9,600 nt of DNA from a bacterium (GTDB taxonomy: Bacteria; AUK180), in assembly GCA_021162505.1 (NCBI GenBank), contig JAGGYO010000015.1, positions 1-9,600 on the forward strand. The letters run 5' to 3'. The position numbers were made by a program, and so were the translations under genes. The notes beneath the pieces were generated by a model that made no database searches, was not told where the DNA came from, and worked only from the letters and a program-made list of their open reading frames with translations. Of this stretch, positions 1 to 5,853 are shown in pieces. Numbering within the stretch: the first letter of the stretch is position 1; every line of letters starts with the position of its first letter.

Positions 1-87
1 GGCGTAATCTTTTTTACAATTTCACTTGTATTTGCAGTAATATATTTAAAAAAACGAAATAAAATTTTGTATAAATTGGAGGATTAA
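1..87 (+). CDS. C-terminal end of a membrane protein (partial)
   Basis: The first frame is open from the window edge to a TAA at 85-87 and encodes 28 residues. They start with a hydrophobic stretch (GVIFFTISLVFAVIYL), followed by a basic cluster (KKRNK) and a short polar tail. This is the pattern of a last transmembrane helix with a cytoplasmic positively charged end. The stop is immediately followed by the ATG of the next gene, and the GGAGG ribosome binding site of that gene lies inside these last codons, as expected for two genes of one operon. The family cannot be told from so short a piece. The call rests on the hydrophobic pattern and on the stop-start junction. Confidence 0.55.
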   Translation, partial: GVIFFTISLVFAVIYLKKRNKILYKLED

Positions 88-456
88 ATGAAGGTGGAGA
101 TCTTTTATATTGAAAAGGATGATGATTTTTATAAAAGCTATAAGGTTATCAAATCGGTTATAAGTGAATATACAAAAAAGCGTTCCTTTAAGATACTTGA
201 GATCCAATTGATAAAAGTTGAAGAGACGGATGTGGAAAAATTAAGATTTAAGGGTCATATTACAGTAAAAATCAATGGTAAGGATATTGAGGGTCTTGTC
301 GGTAAAAATAATTACAATAAACGCATATATGAATGGGAAGGGGAAAACTTCACCTATGTCCCTGAGGTTATCTTCAAGAAAGCGGTAGATGAATACATCA
401 CGGCTTCTCTTGAAGTCCAAAAAATGAAGGGTGAGGAACCGAACCAGATATGTTAG
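88..456 (+). CDS. Thioredoxin-fold-like protein lacking the CxxC active site
   Basis: A 122-aa soluble protein with no signal peptide. The start is supported by GGAGG at 78-82, five bases before the ATG. The N-terminus (MKVEIFYIE, residues 1-9), the helix after it and the segment KLRFKGHITVKINGKDIEG (51-69) match the layout of small thioredoxin-like proteins that begin MKVEILYFxGCPxC and contain a KLRFxGSPTIxxNGKDIE strand-turn-strand. At the position of the redox cysteines this protein has KDDDF (10-14). The cis-proline region reads GHITV, not GSPTI. The only cysteine is the last residue. A disulfide reductase role is therefore unlikely, and a structural or binding role is possible. Residues 75-122 form an extension I do not recognise. 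The TAG stop is completed by the first base of the inserted RAYT element. The family assignment is from remembered family consensus, not a search. Confidence 0.6.
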   Translation: MKVEIFYIEKDDDFYKSYKVIKSVISEYTKKRSFKILEIQLIKVEETDVEKLRFKGHITVKINGKDIEGLVGKNNYNKRIYEWEGENFTYVPEVIFKKAVDEYITASLEVQKMKGEEPNQIC

Positions 457-485
457 GGACACACCTCGCTTTTTTCGCCTTTTTT
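453..485. repeat. Left terminal inverted repeat of the RAYT unit
   Basis: This arm pairs with 1334-1366 in inverted orientation; the only mismatch is at 470 (T where the other arm implies C). It has an outer core TTAGGGACACACCTCGC (453-469), then a T tract, CGCC (476-479) and a second T tract. Its first bases overlap the stop codon of the upstream gene. Confidence 0.9.
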
Positions 486-514
486 TTGGAAAAAACAAGT
501 TTTTTTGTTAAAAT
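486..514 (+). promoter_or_regulatory. Candidate promoter of the RAYT gene (leaderless transcript)
   Basis: TTGGAA (486-491) resembles a -35 box. TAAAAT (509-514) is one base from the -10 consensus, and the spacer is exactly 17 bases. A transcript would start about seven bases after the -10, at or next to the ATG at 521. No Shine-Dalgarno is visible before that ATG, so a leaderless mRNA is plausible. AT-rich sequence produces such matches easily. Confidence 0.35.
490..505. repeat. A6C / GT6 fold-back next to the left repeat
   Basis: Positions 490-496 (AAAAAAC) and 499-505 (GTTTTTT) are complementary; realistically this is a six-pair A/T stem with a CAAG loop. The A run could also pair with the T run at 480-487 just upstream, so two alternative hairpins exist. 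It lies between the left inverted repeat and the transposase start. It could be a subterminal hairpin recognised by the transposase, a weak terminator, or chance in AT-rich DNA. The stem has almost no GC and would be unstable. Confidence 0.35.
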
Positions 515-520
515 GTAATC

Positions 521-1366
521 ATGAGCAGGAAACCGAGAATCGACTTACCTAATTATTATTATCATGTTTATTCGCGAGGGCAGCGTGGAAATCCAATTTT
601 CTTTACTGATCATGATATGGATGTATTTGAGGATATCGTTTACAGAGCTTTAAAAAAATTTGATTTTGATATAACGATGTATTCATTAATGAGAACTCAT
701 TATCATTTTCAGATATTTCGTAATAAAATAGAATTATCGCAAATATTTCATTGGATTAACACTATATATGCAATGTATTTTAATAAGAGCTATGGACTTA
801 TAGGGCATGTTTTTCAAGGTAGGTTTAACTCAAGAATTGTACTGAATGAGAAGTATAATTATATTTTGTTCGAATATATTCTTCAGAATGCTCATAAAGC
901 AGGATATGTTAAAGATGGCCAGATTTATAAGCATAGTGGTGAAGGTTATTATATTAAAAATAAACCGAATAAACTCATTACAAGACCAATTGCAAAAAAT
1001 TATGAGGAAATAAAATTTGATGAAAGAATCCTTGAATCACCTTTTTATATCGGGTTGGAGGAAGATATTACGAATAATACTGATTTAATAAATATTTTTA
1101 ATAAACATTTTGGAAAAATCAATGAAATCAATTCCATTGATAATATAATTAAAACATTACTGGAATATTATGGAATATCTAAAAATATGTTGATCTCCAG
1201 TAATAAAAATAGATCTTTAGTCAAATATAGAAATGCAATTATAAAATGTCTTTATTATAAATATGGCTTTTCTACTGTTTTGATCGGTGAAAAAATTAAA
1301 ATGTCTTTTCAACAAGTAGCGAAAATAGTAAATAAAAAAGGCGAAAAAGGCGAGGTGTGTCCCTAA
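521..1366 (+). CDS. REP-associated tyrosine transposase (RAYT, Y1 HUH family)
   Basis: A 281-aa protein. The N-terminus (SRKPRIDLPNYYYHVYSRG) is the typical opening of this family, followed by an F..D.D...F segment at residues 27-36. The HUH metal-binding motif is H60-Y-H62 in MRTHYHF. GHVFQGRFNSRIV (95-107) and YILQNAHKAGYV (119-130) correspond to the family's GxxxQGRFxS and YIxxNPxxAGxV blocks. Y119 is the likely nucleophile that would attach covalently to the cleaved single-stranded DNA. Residues 205-270 look like the helix-turn-helix tail found in many RAYTs. The protein is full length and shows no frameshift, so it may be active. Its last ten residues are encoded entirely inside the right inverted repeat, and its TAA stop is completed by flanking bases and overlaps the next gene's ATG by one base. 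No ribosome binding site precedes the start, which suggests low or leaderless translation. Confidence 0.92.
   Translation: MSRKPRIDLPNYYYHVYSRGQRGNPIFFTDHDMDVFEDIVYRALKKFDFDITMYSLMRTHYHFQIFRNKIELSQIFHWINTIYAMYFNKSYGLIGHVFQGRFNSRIVLNEKYNYILFEYILQNAHKAGYVKDGQIYKHSGEGYYIKNKPNKLITRPIAKNYEEIKFDERILESPFYIGLEEDITNNTDLINIFNKHFGKINEINSIDNIIKTLLEYYGISKNMLISSNKNRSLVKYRNAIIKCLYYKYGFSTVLIGEKIKMSFQQVAKIVNKKGEKGEVCP
1334..1366. repeat. Right terminal inverted repeat of the RAYT unit
   Basis: This is the inverted counterpart of 453-485, with one mismatch in 33. It corresponds exactly to the last ten sense codons plus the stop of the transposase, so its sequence is constrained both as a repeat and as protein code. 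It contains two copies of GGCGA separated by an A tract (1340-1353). Its outer edge ends in CCCTAA, whose last base is also the first base of the downstream start codon. Confidence 0.9.
1349..1355 (+). promoter_or_regulatory. Possible element-derived ribosome binding site (GGCGAGG)
   Basis: GAGG at 1352-1355 lies ten bases before the ATG at 1366 of the YchF-like gene. It sits inside the right inverted repeat, so the inserted element seems to supply the translation signal, together with coupling through the TAATG overlap. The spacing is slightly long but usable. Confidence 0.4.
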
Positions 1367-2358
1367 TGAAAATAGGAATAATAGGTAGAGAAAGGAGTGG
1401 AAAGAGTACAATTTACGGAGGATTGACGGGAACGGATATTTCAAATCAATTCGAGAAAAAGATTTATATCAAAACCGTTGATGTATTTGATGACAGGGTT
1501 CCAAAACTTGCAAAATTATATAATTCTAAGAAGGAGATCTATAATAAACTTGAATTTCACGATTTCCCGGGTTATGATCTCAATGGTTCTGATTTAAAAA
1601 GCATGGACGGTTATATCATAGTTTTGGACAACTTTTCAAATGATGAAAGTTCGCAATCCCAATTGGAAACAGTGTTTTCGGAGATGTATTTAAGAGATCT
1701 TGAAATATTGCAAAAGCGTTTTGATCTAATAAAAAGAGGAAAAAAAGAGAAGGACTGGGGTTTTGAGGCAAAAATCATTCAGGATATAATTAAATTATTG
1801 GATAATGAAAAGCATCTTTATAAATCATTTGAAGATAGTGATAAAGTCAAATCATTAAGAGGATTTCAGCTCTTTTCATTGAAACCTATCTTTGTATTGA
1901 TAAACAATAAAGAAGGTAAAACAGGAGCATTGACCAATGATTTTGATTTGCCTTATTTGAATGTTATGGGGGAGATTGAACTGGAGATCGCTTTATTACC
2001 CGATAATGAAAAAAAAGAATACCTTGAAATGATGGGATTAAAGGAAGGTATTGTCAAAAAATTTACAAAACAATTATACGATTATTTAAATTTAATAACA
2101 TTTTTATCCTGTTCTGAAAAAGAGATAAAGGCCTGGCCGCTAAAAAAGGGGCAAACCATTCATGAAGCCGCGGGAGTGATACATACGGATATTATGCAGG
2201 GTTTTGTTAAAGCAGAATTGATACATTGCAGTGATCTCATTAGCGCGGGGGGAGAAAAGGAAGCCAAAGAAAAAGGTTTGTATTTATTAGAAGGCAAGGG
2301 TTATATTGTCCAAGACGGTGATATTGTTGATATAAGATTTCAGAAAAATAGAAGTTAA
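1366..2358 (+). CDS. Divergent YchF/Obg-like P-loop NTPase with TGS domain
   Basis: A 330-aa protein, somewhat shorter than the roughly 363 aa usual for YchF. The P-loop is GRERSGKST (residues 7-15), the G3 motif is DFPG (66-69), and the G4 position reads NNKE (180-183). That fits the NxxE of YchF, the motif linked to ATP rather than GTP binding, instead of NKxD. The middle (about 95-165) is a charged helical region like the YchF coiled coil. Residues 241-326 follow the YchF C-terminus closely: LNLITFLSC, AWPLKKGQT, AAGVIHTDI, GFVKAE and YIVQDGDIVDIRF, i.e. the TGS domain. The glycine-rich switch region after DFPG in canonical YchF is missing, so this is probably a paralogue, not the universal ychF. 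YchF proteins associate with ribosomes and the stress response; the role here is unknown. The ATG at 1366 is preferred over an in-frame GTG at 1357 because MKIGIIG is the family start and the GTG lies inside the transposon repeat. Confidence 0.85.
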   Translation: MKIGIIGRERSGKSTIYGGLTGTDISNQFEKKIYIKTVDVFDDRVPKLAKLYNSKKEIYNKLEFHDFPGYDLNGSDLKSMDGYIIVLDNFSNDESSQSQLETVFSEMYLRDLEILQKRFDLIKRGKKEKDWGFEAKIIQDIIKLLDNEKHLYKSFEDSDKVKSLRGFQLFSLKPIFVLINNKEGKTGALTNDFDLPYLNVMGEIELEIALLPDNEKKEYLEMMGLKEGIVKKFTKQLYDYLNLITFLSCSEKEIKAWPLKKGQTIHEAAGVIHTDIMQGFVKAELIHCSDLISAGGEKEAKEKGLYLLEGKGYIVQDGDIVDIRFQKNRS

Positions 2359-2360
2359 AC

Positions 2361-3200
2361 ATGAAAATATTTAGAAAAATCAAAGAGTATAACGAGTATT
2401 TCAAAGGAATTTCAAAGGATAAAATAGTCGGTTTTGTTCCAACCATGGGTGCTTTGCATGAAGGACATCTTTCACTGGTAAGATGCTCAAAGAAACAAAG
2501 TAATATCACTGGTGTTTCGATTTTTATAAATCCTTTACAATTTGGTCCTAGTGAAGATCTTGATTCCTATCCCAAACAAGAAAAACAAGACCTAAAATTA
2601 TTGGAAAATGAAAATGTGGATTTTGTATTTATACCAAGTTCAAAAGAAATGTATCCAGAAAAAATGCTTACCAATGTTAAGGTTTCCAAATTGCAGGATA
2701 ACTTGTGCGGAGCAAAAAGACCGGGACACTTTGATGGTGTTACAACGGTTGTAATTAAACTTTTCAATATCATCAGACCTGACAAAGCATTCTTTGGATT
2801 AAAGGATTTTCAGCAATATACCATACTTAAAAAAATGGTAAATGACCTAAATTTCCACATTGATATTATAGGGTGTGAAATTATTAGAGAAAAAGATGGT
2901 TTGGCAATGAGCTCAAGAAATAAATATTTAACAGAAGATGACAGAAAGATTGCTTCAAATATAAATATTGCCTTAAAAGAGGGGATGGAACTTATTAAAG
3001 AGACGAATTATTCCGTTAAAGAGATTATAGATAAACTGAAAACCAAGTATTTCAAGGATGTTAGAATAGATTACTTTTGGGTATATGACAGGTATAAATT
3101 GTTCCCATTGCAAGAAGGTGACATTCCAGTAAAGGATATTGTTATAACCGGTGCTTTTTTCATTGGAAAAGCCCGCTTAATAGATAATATGCGCTTATGA
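2361..3200 (+). CDS. panC: Pantoate-beta-alanine ligase (pantothenate synthetase)
   Basis: This enzyme joins pantoate and beta-alanine, using ATP through a pantoyl-adenylate, to give pantothenate for coenzyme A synthesis in the cytoplasm. The 279-aa length is normal for the family. The signatures are all present: PTMGALHEGH (residues 27-36) with the HxGH-type nucleotide site at H33 and H36, FINPLQFGPSEDL (55-67), RPGHFDGV (120-127), FGLKDFQQ (145-152) and the KMSKS-like MSSRN (183-187). It follows the YchF-like gene by two bases and overlaps the PAP2 gene by four. No panB, panD or panE is adjacent here, so the other pathway genes lie elsewhere. Its sequence looks intact and functional. No strong ribosome binding site is visible, which fits coupling to the upstream gene. 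Confidence 0.97.
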   Translation: MKIFRKIKEYNEYFKGISKDKIVGFVPTMGALHEGHLSLVRCSKKQSNITGVSIFINPLQFGPSEDLDSYPKQEKQDLKLLENENVDFVFIPSSKEMYPEKMLTNVKVSKLQDNLCGAKRPGHFDGVTTVVIKLFNIIRPDKAFFGLKDFQQYTILKKMVNDLNFHIDIIGCEIIREKDGLAMSSRNKYLTEDDRKIASNINIALKEGMELIKETNYSVKEIIDKLKTKYFKDVRIDYFWVYDRYKLFPLQEGDIPVKDIVITGAFFIGKARLIDNMRL

Positions 3201-3907
3201 GAAAAACTTTATTAATCATATTTTTATTTTTCTTTTCCTTGAAAGTTTTTAGCTTTGCTCCCTTAAAATTAACCTATTATTCTTTTAAAAATATGAAATT
3301 GCAAGAACCCTTTTTCAAAACGATAACTGTTCTATTTGCTACTACCGTGGGAATCTCTTTCATGGATCGTTTTATCAAGGAAAAGACAATTGATATTAAC
3401 TCAAATTTCAATGATAGTTTCTTTGAGTTCGTTAATAATTTCGGTGAAGGTAAATATTATCTACCTGCATATTTCCTTGTTTGTGGTGGTAATCAATTCA
3501 TTAAAAGTAAAAAATTAAGCGAATACCTAAATACATCGTTATCTACATATATAATTGCAGGTGCTGCAAATTCTGCACTTAAACGATTATTTGGAAGATA
3601 CAGGCCATTTAAGACGGAAGATCAATACACATTTAAACCCCTATCTGGGAATGACTCCTTTCCATCCGGACATGCTATGCTCATATTTTCCATATTTGTT
3701 CCGCTAGGTAAAGTGTTACATCTTGATTATATTTTTATTCCATTGAGTTTTTTATTTTCTTTTGCCCGTGTATATAAGAATGCCCATTGGGCATCGGATG
3801 TTTTTTTTGCAGGAGCAATGACCACACTCATTGCAAAACATAACTTTAAAGTAATGATAAAATATAAAGATAAACTATTCACGGTAACGAAAACATTTTA
3901 TTTTTGA
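3197..3907 (+). CDS. PAP2-family phosphatase with signal peptide or N-terminal anchor
   Basis: A 236-aa membrane-associated protein of the type 2 phosphatidic acid phosphatase family. All three catalytic motifs are present: K129-x6-R136-P137 (KRLFGRYRP), PSGH (156-159) and R191-x5-H197-x3-D201 (RVYKNAHWASD). H159 and H197 are the likely phospho-acceptor and acid/base residues. Residues 1-20 are a lysine/arginine start plus a long hydrophobic run ending in Ser-Phe-Ala, a signal peptide or anchor. Further hydrophobic helices follow, so the active site should face the periplasm. Substrates of the family include undecaprenyl pyrophosphate, phosphatidate and lipid A phosphates; which one applies cannot be decided. 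The start ATG overlaps the panC stop (ATGA), pointing to coupled translation. The AT-rich gap after it may carry a new promoter. Confidence 0.92.
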   Translation: MRKTLLIIFLFFFSLKVFSFAPLKLTYYSFKNMKLQEPFFKTITVLFATTVGISFMDRFIKEKTIDINSNFNDSFFEFVNNFGEGKYYLPAYFLVCGGNQFIKSKKLSEYLNTSLSTYIIAGAANSALKRLFGRYRPFKTEDQYTFKPLSGNDSFPSGHAMLIFSIFVPLGKVLHLDYIFIPLSFLFSFARVYKNAHWASDVFFAGAMTTLIAKHNFKVMIKYKDKLFTVTKTFYF

Positions 3908-3915
3908 AATAAATA

Positions 3916-3935
3916 TGTTATACTATTTGTATAAT
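3916..3935 (+). promoter_or_regulatory. Candidate promoter of the envelope gene block
   Basis: The 44-bp gap between the PAP2 and DUF3857 genes contains TGTTATACT (3916-3924), an extended -10 (TGn plus TATACT), and a perfect TATAAT at 3930-3935. TTGAAA at 3904-3909 is a possible -35, but it lies 20 bases from TATAAT and 9 from TATACT, neither ideal. The extended -10 could work without a good -35. No terminator hairpin is visible in the gap, so read-through from panC and PAP2 is also likely. Confidence 0.45.
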
Positions 3936-3940
3936 TGAGA

Positions 3941-3947
3941 AAGGAGG
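3941..3947 (+). promoter_or_regulatory. Strong Shine-Dalgarno AAGGAGG
   Basis: AAGGAGG ends four bases before the ATG at 3952. It is the strongest ribosome binding site in the window, with close spacing. It marks the start of an independently initiated translation block and settles the start of the DUF3857 lipoprotein. Confidence 0.8.
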
Positions 3948-3951
3948 CATT

Positions 3952-5853
3952 ATGAAAAAGTATTTATTCTTTTTTATTGCTATTATGATGATTCTTGCAG
4001 GATGCACGGTATCCAAGATAAATATGAAGGAAACCCCTAAAAAACTCGATTATTTAGGTGCTCCGGATGTTGTTCTATTTGATAATACTACTGTTACTGT
4101 TAATCCTGACGGTTCATTTGATGCGACTCAGCACAAAGCGGTGAAATTATTCAATCTAAAGGGTAGAAAAAGATATTCATCCCTAAGTGAAACCTATTAT
4201 ACGGAATATTCTAATGTGAAGTACAATTATATTAGGATCTACAAACCCGATGGTAAAGTGATAAAGGTATCCAAGAAAAAGATCAAAGATATGCCTTATC
4301 CTGCTTTTGGTAAGTTTTTTTTACCGAAACTTCATATAAAAAAGGTTGAACTTCCCGAATTGGAAAATAATTGTGTGGTTGAATGGTCCGTTATTACCAC
4401 AATGTCAAATCCGCCAATGAAAGACAATTATTGGGACATGACTATGTTCCAGGGATACGAACCATATATTAAAAAAGAATATAATATCACTTTTCCAAAG
4501 GCAATGGACATTAAGTATGAGTTGAAGAACAATAATGATACTATTAAAGTGCTTAAAATCGAAAAGGGCAATAATATTACATTGAGCTTTACAGCGGAAA
4601 ATGTTGAAAAAATAAAATATGAACCCTATATGCCGCAAGTGGTAAATGTTGCCCCAAGATTAATTCTTTCGAGCTTAAAAAACTGGAAAGAAATGTCAAA
4701 ATGGGCGGCTTCAATAGCAGAACCCAATATGAAGATTACAGATAAGGTTAAGGTAAAGGTTGAGGAACTTACAAAAGATAAAGCGAACCTTCACGATAAA
4801 ATGTTCGCGATCTACAGATTTGTAACGGATAAAGTCAGATATGTTGAAACAAATATGGTTGGCAAAAAAGGTGGTTTTAAACCCTATGATGCTGATTATA
4901 TACTTGATAAAATGTATGGCGTGTGTAGAGATAAAGCCGCTCTTCTTGTTACCATGTTCAGGAGTTTGGGTATTGATGCCTATTGGGTGCTTACCAATCC
5001 AATGACAAAGATCGATACTGATATGACTTTAAATATTTTTAATCATGCCATTGTTGCAATAAAAACCGATAAGGGCTATACATTTCTTGATCCCACAGCA
5101 GAAAAGACGGATATGGTATTTCCTGAGATGGAAAAGGATAAATATGCCCTTATATGTACAAAAGAAGGTGAAGATCTAATAAATACTGGAAAATTTGATG
5201 CAAATATAAATCAAATACTTGTAGATATGTTAATCAATATAAATAAAAAACTTGTTTCAAATGTTGAATTCAAAATGACCGCTACGGGTGATGTTGCAAG
5301 TCAATTCAGAATGATGTCTGCAATGTTCAACGATGAAGTTAAAAAACAATTGTTCCAATCCTTTGCTACGCAATTATCTAAGGATGCCGTGGTTGATCTT
5401 AAAAATTCAGATATTATTGTACCGGATGATTTTAAAAAACCTGTAATTATGAAGGTTTTGTTCAAATCGAAAAATTTATTGAAAAAAACAGGGAAATATT
5501 ATAAATTTGACATGGGTGACACGAATAAGTTTTCGAACAATTCATATTTCAATCTGAGTGAAAGAAAATATCCGGTTAAAATAGACATGGGCATGGTTAC
5601 AGGCGGAAATGTTGTAATAATTTATCCGAGATTTTTAAAAGTTGATACTGCACCAGATGCCTATTCCTATAAATCAAATATAATGAATATTACAAATAAG
5701 GTTAGCAATAAAAGAAGTAAACTATCAATTGACAGTAAAGTGATCTTATCACCCGGAATAATTCCAGTGAAGGATTATAAGAGCGAAAAAGAGAGATTCG
5801 AGGAATTCTCAAAGAAGAACAGTGATATTCTTTTTGTAAGGAAATATAGATGA
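3952..5853 (+). CDS. DUF3857/transglutaminase-like lipoprotein with intact triad
   Basis: A 633-aa exported lipoprotein. Residues 1-17 are a basic then hydrophobic signal with the lipobox LAGC, so C18 would be lipidated. Residues about 35-240 form the beta-rich DUF3857 domain. Residues about 283-395 are a transglutaminase-like core with Cys325 in YGVCRDKAALL, His365 in FNHAIVA and Asp380 in FLDPTAE, the complete papain-like triad. The remaining 230 residues are beta-rich and end in a basic tail. Enzymes of this fold act as proteases, amidases or cross-linkers; for DUF3857 proteins the substrate is not established. It is presumably anchored on the periplasmic side of a membrane. Its stop overlaps the start of a paralogue by four bases, so the two are likely made in equal amounts and may act together. 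Confidence 0.88.
   Translation: MKKYLFFFIAIMMILAGCTVSKINMKETPKKLDYLGAPDVVLFDNTTVTVNPDGSFDATQHKAVKLFNLKGRKRYSSLSETYYTEYSNVKYNYIRIYKPDGKVIKVSKKKIKDMPYPAFGKFFLPKLHIKKVELPELENNCVVEWSVITTMSNPPMKDNYWDMTMFQGYEPYIKKEYNITFPKAMDIKYELKNNNDTIKVLKIEKGNNITLSFTAENVEKIKYEPYMPQVVNVAPRLILSSLKNWKEMSKWAASIAEPNMKITDKVKVKVEELTKDKANLHDKMFAIYRFVTDKVRYVETNMVGKKGGFKPYDADYILDKMYGVCRDKAALLVTMFRSLGIDAYWVLTNPMTKIDTDMTLNIFNHAIVAIKTDKGYTFLDPTAEKTDMVFPEMEKDKYALICTKEGEDLINTGKFDANINQILVDMLININKKLVSNVEFKMTATGDVASQFRMMSAMFNDEVKKQLFQSFATQLSKDAVVDLKNSDIIVPDDFKKPVIMKVLFKSKNLLKKTGKYYKFDMGDTNKFSNNSYFNLSERKYPVKIDMGMVTGGNVVIIYPRFLKVDTAPDAYSYKSNIMNITNKVSNKRSKLSIDSKVILSPGIIPVKDYKSEKERFEEFSKKNSDILFVRKYR

Larger units (their letters stand above)
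453..1366 (+). mobile_element. RAYT transposon-like unit with 33-bp terminal inverted repeats
   Basis: One transposase gene lies between two inverted copies of a 33-bp sequence that match at 32 of 33 positions. The outermost GC-rich core is GGGACACACC on the left (456-465) and GGTGTGTCCC on the right (1354-1363). The flanking bases are TTA on the left and TAA on the right, so the core could sit in a duplicated TA. Alternatively TTA/TAA could belong to the repeat. RAYT genes flanked by inverted REP-like sequences are a known arrangement. A long, nearly perfect repeat at both edges is less usual for the Y1 HUH group, which normally recognises short hairpins. The unit sits between two genes that would otherwise be adjacent, which suggests insertion. 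Exact ends and mobility are inferred. Confidence 0.75.

Noticed and set aside
241..498. Minus-strand open frame opposite the thioredoxin-like gene and left repeat (and similar minus-strand frames at 1217-1444, 2240-2509, 2567-2785, 4405-4638 and 5702-5944).
   Set aside because: Each overlaps a well-supported plus-strand gene, has no family resemblance and no ribosome binding site; they are shadows.
457..520. T-rich region after the thioredoxin-like gene as an intrinsic terminator.
   Set aside because: No GC-rich stem precedes the T runs; the only foldback is A/T paired. Some loss of transcription is possible but not supported.
1357..1365. Alternative GTG start for the YchF-like gene, nine bases upstream of the ATG.
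   Set aside because: It lies within the transposon repeat, and the family N-terminus MKIGIIG matches the ATG at 1366.
3780..3808. Palindrome ATGCCCA-T-TGGGCAT followed six bases later by a run of eight T.
   Set aside because: It encodes the conserved NAHWASD catalytic motif of the PAP2 protein, and the T run is too far from the stem for a normal terminator.
4308..4326. GGTAA / TTACC foldback around a T tract.
   Set aside because: Short stem inside the coding sequence of the DUF3857 lipoprotein; expected by chance in AT-rich DNA.
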